The notes under the pieces were generated by a model. That model worked only from the letters and a program-made list of their open reading frames with translations. It searched no databases and was not told the origin of the DNA. From Limnohabitans sp. 63ED37-2 (GTDB lineage: Bacteria > Pseudomonadota > Gammaproteobacteria > Burkholderiales > Burkholderiaceae_C): a DNA stretch of 64,000 nt. The DNA lies in NCBI RefSeq assembly GCF_001412535.1, contig NZ_CP011774.1, forward strand, positions 491,501 to 555,500, given 5' to 3'. Positions 44,107 through 52,721 of this stretch are shown here, one piece after another; within the stretch, counting starts at the first letter, position 1; each line of letters opens with the position of its first letter. Both the position numbers and the translations under genes were made by a program.

Positions 44107-44174
44107 CCTGCACTGCCATCCGTGGTGCAGGGTTCAATGTCAATGTGCTGTACAAAACACATATTGACATTGAA
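44107..44174 (+). promoter_or_regulatory. tandem hairpins between cbbS and cbbQ
   Basis: First hairpin: CCTGCAC (44107-44113) with GTGCAGG (44125-44131), 11-base loop. Second: TTCAATGTCAAT (44133-44144) with ATTGACATTGAA (44163-44174), a perfect 12-bp stem extended by GTG/CAC with a two-base bulge. No long T run follows, so they may protect the cbbLS message or attenuate read-through to cbbQO. Confidence 0.7.
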
Positions 44175-44214
44175 TACCAGTGGGCGATCTGTACCCTGAC
44201 CTTTGGAGAAAAAT

Positions 44215-45018
44215 ATGACCGAAGCATTGGACGCCTATCGCGTCGCCAAAGAACCTTACTACCGCCCTGTGGCCGACGAGGTCGAGCTTTTTGAAGCTGC
44301 CTACTCGGTGCGCATGCCCATGATGCTCAAAGGCCCCACCGGCTGCGGCAAAACTCGCTTTGTCGAGCACATGGCCTGGAAGCTGAACAAGCCGCTGATC
44401 ACCGTGGCCTGCAACGAGGACATGACAGCCAGCGACCTGGTGGGCCGATTCTTGTTGGATGCCAACGGCACCCGCTGGCAAGACGGTCCTTTGGCTGTGG
44501 CCGCCCGCCATGGTGCGATTTGTTACCTCGATGAGGTCGTCGAGGCCCGTCAAGATACCACCGTCGTCATCCACCCCTTGACCGACAACCGCCGTGTTTT
44601 GCCCTTGGAGAAGAAGGGCGAGTTGGTGCAAGCCCATCCCGATTTTCAGATCGTCATCTCGTATAACCCGGGCTACCAAAGCCTGATGAAAGACCTCAAG
44701 CAGTCGACCAAACAACGTTTTGGTGCGCTGGACTTCAACTACCCAGAACACGACATCGAAACTGAAATCGTCGCGCACGAAACTGGCGTCAGTACCGACG
44801 TGGCCGCCAAGTTGGTGGGCATTGCCGAGCGGGCGCGTAACCTCAAAGGCCATGGTCTGGACGAAGGCATTTCCACCCGCATGTTGATCTACGCGGGCAG
44901 CCTGATCGCCCAAGGCGTGGCCGCACAAGCCGCTTGCCGTGTGGCCTTGGTGCGCCCGATCACGGACGACCCCGACATGCGCGACGCCTTGGACGCCGCG
45001 GTCGCTACTTTCTTCTGA
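44215..45018 (+). CDS. cbbQ: Rubisco activase AAA+ protein CbbQ
   Basis: MoxR-type AAA+ ATPase, 267 residues, that works with CbbO to remove inhibitory sugar phosphates from Rubisco. Walker A GPTGCGKT spans residues 40-47, Walker B is around [10 protein letters not shown] (D106, E107), and sensor/arginine-finger segments follow. The ATG at 44215 follows GGAG; an upstream TTG at 44203 overlaps that site. It is the third gene of the cbbLSQO operon and is 13 bases from cbbO. Confidence 0.95.
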   Translation: MTEALDAYRVAKEPYYRPVADEVELFEAAYSVRMPMMLKGPTGCGKTRFVEHMAWKLNKPLITVACNEDMTASDLVGRFLLDANGTRWQDGPLAVAARHGAICYLDEVVEARQDTTVVIHPLTDNRRVLPLEKKGELVQAHPDFQIVISYNPGYQSLMKDLKQSTKQRFGALDFNYPEHDIETEIVAHETGVSTDVAAKLVGIAERARNLKGHGLDEGISTRMLIYAGSLIAQGVAAQAACRVALVRPITDDPDMRDALDAAVATFF

Positions 45019-45031
45019 CGCAGGCACCCCC

Positions 45032-47389
45032 ATGTCGGTGCAGCTTCAAGACCACGCCGAGTGGGTCGAGCAACTCGACCCGTCCTCGGTGGACTTGCTC
45101 ACACACACCTGGCCCGAGGCCACCAAGGTGTTTTCTGCCCGTGGGCTCGACAACTACGTCAAGGGCGCTGCGGCCTTGCGCGGTCTGGGCCGTGGCCACG
45201 AGTTGGTCAACGCTTGGATCGACGGCGCACCCCAAGTGGCCAAAGAAATTGGCGAGGATGTGGTCGGCGAATTGGCCACTACCGCGTTGGTGTTGGCGTC
45301 CAAAACCTCAGGTGCGGTGATCGAGTTGGTGCTGGCCACCGCATCGACCGCGGCCAAGCGATTGGCCGATGCGGCGCTGTTCATGCAGTACCTGCAGTTT
45401 CTCAATACTTTGGTGGCGCAAGCTCCTCGCGGTTTACGGCCCATGCTGGGGCAACTCGATGCGCTGTTTGGCCAGCTGACCTTGGGGGGCTTGCGTCGCT
45501 GGGCGACTTGGGGCGCACAAGCCCACCGCACGGAGTACGAGGAACAGATCGCTTATTTTGGTTTGCAGTCCAAAGAGTCTTTGGCCATGCTGCAACAAGA
45601 GCGCAAAGGCACCTTGTTGGTCGATGTGCAGCGGCGCATCAATATGTACCTGCGCGCCTTGTGGGGTCGCGACTTTTTCATGCGCCCCACCGCCGGTGAC
45701 TTTGAAAACCGGGAAGGCTTGCGCCCCTTCATCGAGGACTATTTCATCCACTTGCCCGACGCCTTGGACGCCGTGCAGGGCAACGATGGCCTGGTGGACG
45801 CCACCCAGCTCTACCGCGCGGCTTGCGCCCACGCCGCGGCCCATGTGGTGTTCACACGCCAAGCCATCTCGGCCGAATCGCTCAACCCGTGGCAGATGGC
45901 CATGGTGGCCTTGGCCGAAGACGCGCGGGTGGAAGCCTTGGCGGTGGCGCGCTTTCCCGGCATGCGGCCTTTGTGGGCGCAGTTGCACACCACCCCCGCC
46001 ACACAGCAAGCCACAGCAGGCGATTGGTTGGCCCGCATGGCGCGGGCGTGGATCGACCCCACGTATGAAGACAATCACCCTTGGATTGCCCAAGGCCGTG
46101 CCTTGATGGCCGAAGCCATGCCACGCCTGCTGGCACAGCCCCACGACAACAGCGAATCGTGGGCCATGGGTGTGCAGTTGGCACACAGCTACCGCGAGCT
46201 CACCCAAGGCCCTGCCTTCGCTCCCCGAACCGATGGTCAAGCCGCCGTCTATCGCGACGACAATCGCTACTTTTGGGCCTTTGACGGCTACGACTTTGAG
46301 CGTTCGGTCGCCGCGGGTTACGAGCCGCCTCAACAGGTGCGCAAGCAAGTCAACCTGATGGAGTTCGTCAACGAGCTGGAAGTGGAGGGCGCGGGCGACG
46401 ATGCGCAAGAGGTCTGGGTGCTGGGCACTGAGTTGTTCCCTTATGAAGACCTGGGAGTGTCCTTCAATGAAAGCGAAGGTCGCGAACCGGTGTTGCCGCC
46501 CGTGCATTACGGCGAGTGGGACCACATGATCCAGCTCGAGCGTCCCGCTTGGGCCACGGTGCAAGAGCGTCGACCCAAAGCGGGCGACCCGACACTGATC
46601 GATGGCATCTTGAGCGAGCACCGCCGTTTGATCGGCCGCATGAAATTCATTTTGGATGCCATGCAACCGCAAGGTGTGCAGCGTATCCGCAAGCTCGAAG
46701 ACGGTGATGAGATTGACCTCAACGCTGCGTTGGCTTCGGTGATCGAGATGCGCATGGGCCGTCAGCCCGACCCGCGCATCATGATGCGCAGCGTGCGCAA
46801 AACCCGCGACATCTCGGTGCTGGTCTTGCTTGACCTGTCGCACTCCACGAACGACAAGGTGGCGGGTCAAGAGCACACGGTGTTGGACCTGACCCGCTCG
46901 GCCTGTGCTTTGTTGGCTGATGCGATCCAAAAGGTGGGCGACCCGTTTGCTATCCATGGCTTTTGTTCGGACGGCCGCCACGATGTGAACTACTGGCGCT
47001 TCAAAGATTTTGATCAGCCCTACGATGAGCTGGCCAAGGCCCGCTTGGCAGGCATGCAAGGCCAGTTGTCCACCCGCATGGGCGCTGCCATTCGGCACGC
47101 CAGAGCCGCGCTCAAAGCCCAGCGCAGCAGCAAAAAGCTCTTGCTCGTCATCACCGACGGTGAGCCAGCCGATGTGGACGTGCGCGACCCACAGTACCTG
47201 CGCCACGACACCAAAAAAGCCGTTGAGGCGGCTGCTCGAAATGGTGTGACCACCTATTGCATGAGCTTGGACCCCCGGGCCGACCAATACGTCAGCCGCA
47301 TTTTTGGCGAACGACATTACCTGGTGGTCGACAAGGTCGAACGCCTGCCCGAAAAACTCCCCGTCCTGTATGCTGGACTGACCCGTTAA
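45032..47389 (+). CDS. cbbO: CbbO protein, von Willebrand A domain Rubisco activase partner
   Basis: 785-residue protein acting as substrate adaptor of the CbbQ hexamer on Rubisco. A long helical N-terminal region is followed by a C-terminal VWA domain with the metal-ion-dependent adhesion motif DLSHS (D601, S603, S605) and the later ITDGEPADVDV. The start ATG at 45032 is preferred over an earlier in-frame ATG that lies inside cbbQ and adds 31 non-conserved residues. Length is usual for the family. The longest opposite-strand frame is a shadow. Confidence 0.95.
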   Translation: MSVQLQDHAEWVEQLDPSSVDLLTHTWPEATKVFSARGLDNYVKGAAALRGLGRGHELVNAWIDGAPQVAKEIGEDVVGELATTALVLASKTSGAVIELVLATASTAAKRLADAALFMQYLQFLNTLVAQAPRGLRPMLGQLDALFGQLTLGGLRRWATWGAQAHRTEYEEQIAYFGLQSKESLAMLQQERKGTLLVDVQRRINMYLRALWGRDFFMRPTAGDFENREGLRPFIEDYFIHLPDALDAVQGNDGLVDATQLYRAACAHAAAHVVFTRQAISAESLNPWQMAMVALAEDARVEALAVARFPGMRPLWAQLHTTPATQQATAGDWLARMARAWIDPTYEDNHPWIAQGRALMAEAMPRLLAQPHDNSESWAMGVQLAHSYRELTQGPAFAPRTDGQAAVYRDDNRYFWAFDGYDFERSVAAGYEPPQQVRKQVNLMEFVNELEVEGAGDDAQEVWVLGTELFPYEDLGVSFNESEGREPVLPPVHYGEWDHMIQLERPAWATVQERRPKAGDPTLIDGILSEHRRLIGRMKFILDAMQPQGVQRIRKLEDGDEIDLNAALASVIEMRMGRQPDPRIMMRSVRKTRDISVLVLLDLSHSTNDKVAGQEHTVLDLTRSACALLADAIQKVGDPFAIHGFCSDGRHDVNYWRFKDFDQPYDELAKARLAGMQGQLSTRMGAAIRHARAALKAQRSSKKLLLVITDGEPADVDVRDPQYLRHDTKKAVEAAARNGVTTYCMSLDPRADQYVSRIFGERHYLVVDKVERLPEKLPVLYAGLTR

Positions 47390-47402
47390 CCAGGACACCC
47401 CC

Positions 47403-47720
47403 ATGAGCATGATCCACAGCCGCCAGCAAACCTACGCCGGCATCGACCACGAAGAACACCACGGCATGAGCATGACCGGGCGCATCGTCCGCGACGCTTG
47501 GGTGTTTGGTTTGTTGCCCGAAGGCGATGGCTTTGCCGGCAAACACGCGGGGGAGTTGCAAAACCTGTTTGAAGCGGTGCACGCCGCTTGGGAACCCTAT
47601 GGCCAGCTGCCCAGCCGCTTGCCGCCCGAGCTGGCCGCCAAACACGCCCGCATCCACGACGAGGCCATGAAACGCGCCAAAGGCATGGGCTGGGATGCTG
47701 AGTTGGGCGACGACGACTGA
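47403..47720 (+). CDS. small uncharacterised protein ending the cbbLSQO operon
   Basis: Cytoplasmic protein of 105 residues, 14 bases after cbbO and almost certainly cotranscribed. It begins MSMIHSRQQTYAGIDHEEHHGMSM and continues with TGRIVRDAWVFGLLPE. The histidine/glutamate-rich HEEHHG could bind metal. No known domain is recognised. Its position suggests a function with the CbbQO activase or Rubisco assembly, but this is not shown. Confidence 0.75.
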   Translation: MSMIHSRQQTYAGIDHEEHHGMSMTGRIVRDAWVFGLLPEGDGFAGKHAGELQNLFEAVHAAWEPYGQLPSRLPPELAAKHARIHDEAMKRAKGMGWDAELGDDD

Positions 47721-47756
47721 GTGGGTGTTCAAGCGGGGCCCAGTCCCGCGAATCGT

Positions 47757-48611
47757 TCAGCGTCCAGTCTTGCTTGATCCCCATTGGTCCATCAGGCGCT
47801 GGTCGCGGGCGGTTTCAGCCTCCACGCTGTCCTTGGGCAGCTGGCGCAGGCAGTCGGCCAGCGCTTGCGGTTCAAGTGGGGCGGTTGGGGTGGGTGCGGT
47901 CACCACTTGGGGCGATTTGCCGTCCCAAGCAAAAGGGTTGCGGAACACGGGCGGCTCGGGCAGGCAGTCGTCCCTGTAAATGGGTGGTCCGTCGTTGGCA
48001 AAGGGGGAAAACGAAATCGTCTTGTCAAAAATCAGCGGTTTGCCCGTGGGGGTAGGCGGCAGCGGTGGCATGTTTTGAATGGCTTGCCTTGCGAGTTGTT
48101 CGGCCTTGGCCGAGGTGGTCCACAGCGTTTGCAATTGCGTCAAGCTGCCGTCGGGGGCGATCTCGATGCGAAAGCGCACCACGCCCTGGTCGGGGCCTTC
48201 GACGGCAGTGCCCATCATGCTGCGCACTTGCTGGCCCCAGCTGTAGCGGTATCCCTTGCTGTTTTTGTTGGTGTAGTTGGCGGCAAAAGCCCATTCTTCG
48301 GCGGTGGGTGGCGGGGGCGCGGCCATGCTGGCGAGGGGACGATCGGGTGAGGGTGCTGGGGCCGGAGCCGGAGCCGCCAAGGCTGGGTTGGGCGGGGGCA
48401 CCGTGATGGGTCTTGTGGGGGGCGCTGATGGCGGTTCAGGCAGCGGCTGGCGCGGCGGCGGGATCAGTTCCAGAAAGACGATTTTTTCAGCGGTTTGGGG
48501 CACTTTGGCTGGGCTGACGTGATGGAGCGGGTAACCACTGGCCAGCAGCAACACCCCGGCGTGCAAGCCCAGCGTGAGCAAAAGCGCGATGAAATTTTTG
48601 TCTCTGGACAT
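47757..48611 (-). CDS. TonB-like protein with proline-rich linker
   Basis: Protein of 284 residues with one N-terminal membrane helix (FIALLLTLGLHAGVLLLASG, residues 7-26), a proline-rich stretch (PPPRQPLPEPPSAPP and further PAPAPAPSPD, residues 51-90) and a periplasmic domain. The segment VRFRIEIAPDGSLTQLQTLWTTSAKAEQLARQAIQNMPPLPP resembles the TonB C-terminal fold. It may serve energy transduction to an outer membrane receptor. No ExbB/ExbD or receptor is adjacent. It is convergent with the orf105 gene and divergent from a rhodanese gene. Confidence 0.7.
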   Translation of the reverse strand: MSRDKNFIALLLTLGLHAGVLLLASGYPLHHVSPAKVPQTAEKIVFLELIPPPRQPLPEPPSAPPTRPITVPPPNPALAAPAPAPAPSPDRPLASMAAPPPPTAEEWAFAANYTNKNSKGYRYSWGQQVRSMMGTAVEGPDQGVVRFRIEIAPDGSLTQLQTLWTTSAKAEQLARQAIQNMPPLPPTPTGKPLIFDKTISFSPFANDGPPIYRDDCLPEPPVFRNPFAWDGKSPQVVTAPTPTAPLEPQALADCLRQLPKDSVEAETARDQRLMDQWGSSKTGR

Positions 48612-48656
48612 GTGCGCCGAGGCTTTTGTTGGAGGTTTTGCAGCCGTTCAGCGACA

Positions 48657-48676
48657 ATATTCGTTTTGACTGATAT
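48657..48676. promoter_or_regulatory. half-matching copy of the YeeE/YedE operator upstream of a rhodanese gene
   Basis: ATATTCG, six bases, CTGATAT: the right half and the spacing match the inverted repeat at 35238-35257 (ATATCAG, six bases, CTGATAT), while the left half is degenerate. It lies 23 bases before the rhodanese ATG. Confidence 0.45.
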
Positions 48677-48699
48677 TACCTGACGAAGTGGAGCCCATC

Positions 48700-49164
48700 A
48701 TGCGCTTTCGAACCCTCGCTCTTGCCGCCGCCACCGCTGGCAGCTTGCTGTTGGCCCCAGCAGCCCACGCTGACAACAAAGCCATTGCCACCGACGAGAT
48801 GGAGGCCTATCTGGAATTCGTGGACTATGGCGGCGGTGTAATTTTTGCCGAGCAAATTCCCAAAGACGAATGGCCCAAGATGGTGGTGATCGATGCGCGT
48901 GACCCGGCGCAATTTTCCAAGGGGCACATTCCTGGCGCGGTCAACATGGACTGGCGACAGGTGCTGGCCAAGCGCAACACCATTCCCAAAAACAAGCCTG
49001 TGCTGATTTATTGCAACACCGGGTCGCTGTCGGCCCAGGCCGGTTTTGCGCTGCGCGTGGCGGGATGGGAGAACGTGCGCATCTTGCAAGGTGGCATGAC
49101 TGAGTGGCAGGCCAAAGGCGGCTTTGACGCGGCGGCCAAAGCCGCAGGGCCAGCTAAGCATTGA
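48700..49164 (+). CDS. exported rhodanese-like protein
   Basis: Rhodanese-domain protein of 154 residues. The signal peptide MRFRTLALAAATAGSLLLAPAAHA ends in AHA. The domain has VVIDARDPAQFSKGHIPGAVNMDW and an active-site loop LIYCNTGSLSAQAG with C105. A periplasmic sulfurtransferase role is expected. The start ATG 48700 is behind GTGGAG; an upstream ATG at 48688 is possible. It precedes the peroxiredoxin and persulfide dioxygenase genes and probably belongs to the sulfur system. Confidence 0.87.
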   Translation: MRFRTLALAAATAGSLLLAPAAHADNKAIATDEMEAYLEFVDYGGGVIFAEQIPKDEWPKMVVIDARDPAQFSKGHIPGAVNMDWRQVLAKRNTIPKNKPVLIYCNTGSLSAQAGFALRVAGWENVRILQGGMTEWQAKGGFDAAAKAAGPAKH

Positions 49165-49273
49165 GGCCTGTGGTTTTGGGGCCATGCATGGCCAAGACCG
49201 TGAGGGCTTGCGATGGATCAAACGGGTAGATTTCACGACCGCAATTGTCACTATGCCCATCATTGAGATAACT

Positions 49274-49298
49274 CATACCCAATACCTTCAGGGGTATG
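49274..49298. promoter_or_regulatory. inverted repeat upstream of peroxiredoxin gene
   Basis: CATACCC, 11 bases, GGGTATG is a perfect 25-bp dyad. A further dyad (49303-49315 with 49344-49354) and an OxyR half-site-like ATAG-N7-CTCT (49316-49330) follow. At least one regulator probably binds this 207-base promoter region. Confidence 0.5.
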
Positions 49299-49371
49299 TA
49301 CAGTTGACCCTATCGATAGATTAAATCTCTCGATTTCTAAAACCGATAGTCAACCTCAAAGGAAACCCGCC

Positions 49372-49998
49372 ATGTCCATGCCTCTCATCAACGAAGCCGC
49401 TCCAGCCTTCAGCGCCAACACCACCCACGGCCCCCGAAGCCTCGCCGATTACAAAGGCAAGTGGCTCATCTTGTTCTCGCACCCTGCCGACTTCACACCT
49501 GTGTGCACCACCGAGTTCATCGGTTTTGCCAAGCGTGCCGAGTTGTTCAAGAGCATGAACTGCGAATTGCTTGGCCTGTCGATTGACAGCATCTACTCGC
49601 ACTTGGCCTGGATGCAAAGCATTCAGAACAACTTCGGTGTGGAGATTCCCTTCCCCATCATCGACGACATCAAGATGGAAGTGGCCCAAGCCTACGGCAT
49701 GATCCACCCCGGCGCTGCAGACACCCAAGCCGTGCGTGCCACCTTCTTCATTGACCCCGAAGGCAAGCTTCGCGCCATGGTCTACTACCCCATGAGCAAT
49801 GGCCGCTCTATCGAAGAGTTTGTGCGTTTGTTGCAAGCCATGCAGACGAGCGATGCCAACAAGATCGCTACCCCCGAGGGCTGGACGCCCGGTTGCGACG
49901 TGATCGTGCCACCACCCAAAACCCCCGAAGCCATTGCCAAGCGCAAAGGCGAGGGTTACGCCATGAAGGACTGGTATTTCTCGACCAAGTCCCTGTAA
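49372..49998 (+). CDS. 1-Cys peroxiredoxin (Prx6-type)
   Basis: Peroxiredoxin of 208 residues, reducing hydroperoxides in the cytoplasm. The peroxidatic cysteine C45 lies in HPADFTPVCTTEF. The C-terminal extension PEGWTPGCDVIVPPPKTPEA is the hallmark of the Prx6 (1-Cys) subfamily. AAAGGAAA precedes the ATG. Neighbours are a rhodanese and a persulfide dioxygenase, so it may protect cells from peroxides formed during sulfide oxidation, or reduce persulfides directly. Confidence 0.93.
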   Translation: MSMPLINEAAPAFSANTTHGPRSLADYKGKWLILFSHPADFTPVCTTEFIGFAKRAELFKSMNCELLGLSIDSIYSHLAWMQSIQNNFGVEIPFPIIDDIKMEVAQAYGMIHPGAADTQAVRATFFIDPEGKLRAMVYYPMSNGRSIEEFVRLLQAMQTSDANKIATPEGWTPGCDVIVPPPKTPEAIAKRKGEGYAMKDWYFSTKSL

Positions 49999-50076
49999 AT
50001 TGAAGGTTTGCTCCCTTGCCGCCAAGCGGCAGGGGGTGCCAAGGACCTTTGTTGTTCCACTGCCAAGGAAGTCACC

Positions 50077-50970
50077 ATGAGTTCAGCCCACATGCACATC
50101 GAATCGTTTTTTGATCCGGCCACGTTCACCTTCAGCCACATCCTGGCCGACCTGAACACCCGGCAGTGCGCCTTGATTGACAGCGTGCTGGACTACGACC
50201 CCAAGTCGGGCCGCACCAACACCGCCAGCGCCGACCAGTTGGTGGCGCGTGTGAAGGCGCTGGACCTGCGTGTGCAGTGGATTTTGGAGACACATGTGCA
50301 CGCCGACCATTTGTCGGCCGCGCCCTATTTGCAAAAGCAGCTGGGCGGCCAATTGGCCATTGGTTCGCACATCACCACGGTGCAAAACGTGTTTGGCAAA
50401 CTGTTCAACGCGGGCACCGAATTCGCCCGCGACGGCAGCCAGTTCGACCGCTTGCTGGGCGACGGTGAGACTTTTCAGATTGGTGCTTTGCAGGCCCAGG
50501 CTCTGCACACCCCCGGCCACACCCCGGCGTGCATGACCTATGTGGTCACAGATGACAGCGTCGATCCTGTGCGGCAGGTGGCTTTTGTGGGTGACACCTT
50601 GTTCATGCCCGACTACGGCACCGCACGCTGCGACTTTCCTGGGGGCAGTGCCAGCGTGTTGTTCCAGTCGATCCAGAAAGTGCTCAGCTTGCCGGACAAC
50701 ACCGAGTTGTTCATGTGCCATGACTACCCGCCCGAGACCCGCCAACCCCAATGCGTGACCACCGTGGCCGAGCAGAAAAAGGCCAATGTGCATGTGCACC
50801 AAGGCGTGAGCGAGGCCGAGTTTGTGGCCATGCGCGAAAAGCGCGATGCCACTTTGTCCATGCCCGTGTTGATCTTGCCTTCTGTGCAAATCAACATGCG
50901 CGCTGGCCACATGCCGCCACCCGAAGACAACGGCCAACGTTACCTGAAGATTCCGGTGGACGCTTTGTGA
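50077..50970 (+). CDS. Blh/ETHE1-type persulfide dioxygenase (metallo-beta-lactamase fold)
   Basis: Metallo-beta-lactamase fold iron enzyme of 297 residues. The metal-binding motif THVHADHLSA has H73, H75, D77 and H78. HTPGHTPACM, GDTLFMPDYGTARCDFPGG and CHDYPPE supply the other ligands. The GDTLFMPDYGTARCDFP segment is characteristic of the BigR-operon Blh type of persulfide dioxygenase. It oxidises glutathione persulfide to sulfite. The ATG at 50077 follows AAGGA. Its stop overlaps the GTG of the SulP gene (GTGA). Confidence 0.9.
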   Translation: MSSAHMHIESFFDPATFTFSHILADLNTRQCALIDSVLDYDPKSGRTNTASADQLVARVKALDLRVQWILETHVHADHLSAAPYLQKQLGGQLAIGSHITTVQNVFGKLFNAGTEFARDGSQFDRLLGDGETFQIGALQAQALHTPGHTPACMTYVVTDDSVDPVRQVAFVGDTLFMPDYGTARCDFPGGSASVLFQSIQKVLSLPDNTELFMCHDYPPETRQPQCVTTVAEQKKANVHVHQGVSEAEFVAMREKRDATLSMPVLILPSVQINMRAGHMPPPEDNGQRYLKIPVDAL

Positions 50971-52721
50971 GTTCGGCACTTCAGCGCTGGTTTCCCATTC
51001 TGGATTGGGGTCGGCGCTATAACCGTTCGTTGTTGACAGCCGATGGCGTGGCCGCTGCCGTGGTGACGCTGATGCTGATCCCGCAAAGCCTGGCCTACGC
51101 GCTGTTGGCGGGCTTGCCTGCGCAGGCGGGCTTGTACGCCAGCATGGCCCCCCTGGTGCTGTATGCCTTGATGGGCAGCAGCGGCACCTTGGCCGTGGGG
51201 CCTGCGGCGGTGACCTCGCTCATGACGGCGGCCAGTGTGGGCGCGGTGGCGGCGCAAGGCAGCGTGGCTTACACCGAGGCGGCTTTGATGCTGGCCCTGC
51301 TCAGCGGGGCCATCATGCTGGTGATGGGCGCGGCTCGGTTGGGCTTTTTGGCCAACTTTTTGAGCCACCCGGTCATCTCGGGTTTTGTCTCGGCATCGGG
51401 TTTGCTGATCGCGGCCAGCCAGCTCAAACATTTGTTGGGTGTGCCCCTGCATGGCGAGAACCTCTTGCAGCTGCTGCCGCAGCTGTGGCAAAACTTGTCC
51501 AGCCTGCATGTGCCGACCAGTGTGATGGGGCTGGGCGCTTTGGGTTTGCTGCTGCTGGTGCGCCGTCAGCTCAAGCCCTGGCTCAAGCGCTTGGGGGTGT
51601 CTGCGGGCGCGGCCGATCTGGCGGCCAAGACGGCCCCGGTGGCGGTGCTGCTCTTGAGCATTGCCTTGTCAGCCGTGTGGCAGTTGGCTGAGCAGGGGGT
51701 GCGGGTGGTGGGCACGGTGCCACAAGGCTTGCCGCCGCTCACGCTGCCGGGCGTGTCATCAGGAGCTTCGGCGACAGGTGGGTGGGCCGACCCATGGGCG
51801 CTGGCCCAGGCTTTGTGGGTGCCCGCTTTGTTGATTTCCTTGGTGGGCTTTGTGGAGTCGGTGTCGGTGGGCCAGTCCTTGGCGGCCAAGCGGCGCGAAC
51901 GCATAGACCCCGATGCCGAGCTGCGTGCGCTGGGCCTGAGCAATTTGGGCGCAGGCCTCTCCGGCGGTTTTCCGGTCACGGGCGGGTTTTCGCGCTCGGT
52001 GGTCAATTTTGATGCGGGTGCACGCACGCCTGCCGCAGGCATCTACACCGCTGTCGGGCTGGCGCTGGCGGCTTTGTTCTTGACGCCTTGGCTCTTTCAT
52101 TTGCCCCAAGCCACCTTGGCCGCCACCATTATGGTGGCCGTGCTCACCTTGGTCGATGTCGGGGTGTTTGCCCGCACTTGGCATTACGCCAAGGCCGATT
52201 TCATTGCCTTGTTGCTGACCTTTGGTCTGACCTTGACGGTGGGAGTGGAGGCCGGGTTGATCGCGGGCGTGAGCGCCTCTGTGCTGTTGCTGCTGTACCG
52301 CACCAGCCGCCCGCACATCGCGGTGGTGGGGCAGGTGCCGGGCACCGAGCATTACCGCAATGTGCTGCGTCACACCGTACTGGAGCAGCCGGGCATTTTG
52401 GGCCTGCGCGTGGACGAAAGCCTGTACTTTGCCAACGCCCGTTTCCTCGAAGACACCATCGCGGTGCAAGTGGCTGTGCGGCCAGGTGTGCGGCATGTGG
52501 TGTTGCAATGCTCAGCGGTCAACTACATTGACGCCAGCGCACTCGAAAGCCTGGAAACCATCAACGCCCGCTTGCAGGCTTCAGGTGTGCAGCTGCACCT
52601 GTCCGAGGTCAAGGGCCCCGTGCACGACAGGTTAAAGCGCAGCCATTTTCTTGCGGAGTTGAGTGGTCAGGTGTTCCTGACGCACCATCAGGCGGTGCAG
52701 GCCTTGACGCCGGGTGTCTGA
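50967..52721 (+). CDS. SulP family anion transporter with STAS domain
   Basis: SulP/SLC26 membrane transporter of 584 residues from GTG 50967, which overlaps the stop of the dioxygenase gene. The sulfate-transporter motif LIPQSLAYALLAGLPAQAGLYASMAPLVLYALMGSS and many helices occupy the first 420 residues. The C-terminal STAS domain reads ILGLRVDESLYFANARFLEDTIAVQV and CSAVNYIDASALESLE. Coupling to a persulfide dioxygenase suggests export of sulfite/sulfate, but a bicarbonate carrier (BicA-like) would also fit the cbb context. Confidence 0.88.
   Translation: MSSALQRWFPILDWGRRYNRSLLTADGVAAAVVTLMLIPQSLAYALLAGLPAQAGLYASMAPLVLYALMGSSGTLAVGPAAVTSLMTAASVGAVAAQGSVAYTEAALMLALLSGAIMLVMGAARLGFLANFLSHPVISGFVSASGLLIAASQLKHLLGVPLHGENLLQLLPQLWQNLSSLHVPTSVMGLGALGLLLLVRRQLKPWLKRLGVSAGAADLAAKTAPVAVLLLSIALSAVWQLAEQGVRVVGTVPQGLPPLTLPGVSSGASATGGWADPWALAQALWVPALLISLVGFVESVSVGQSLAAKRRERIDPDAELRALGLSNLGAGLSGGFPVTGGFSRSVVNFDAGARTPAAGIYTAVGLALAALFLTPWLFHLPQATLAATIMVAVLTLVDVGVFARTWHYAKADFIALLLTFGLTLTVGVEAGLIAGVSASVLLLLYRTSRPHIAVVGQVPGTEHYRNVLRHTVLEQPGILGLRVDESLYFANARFLEDTIAVQVAVRPGVRHVVLQCSAVNYIDASALESLETINARLQASGVQLHLSEVKGPVHDRLKRSHFLAELSGQVFLTHHQAVQALTPGV

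Noticed and set aside
45434..47410. 658-codon minus-strand frame opposite cbbO
   Set aside because: Antisense shadow; CbbO is supported by operon position, VWA motif and start.
50751..50966. Upstream extension of the SulP frame into the dioxygenase gene
   Set aside because: The 72 extra codons are in the wrong frame of the dioxygenase gene; GTG 50967 overlapping the stop is the better start.
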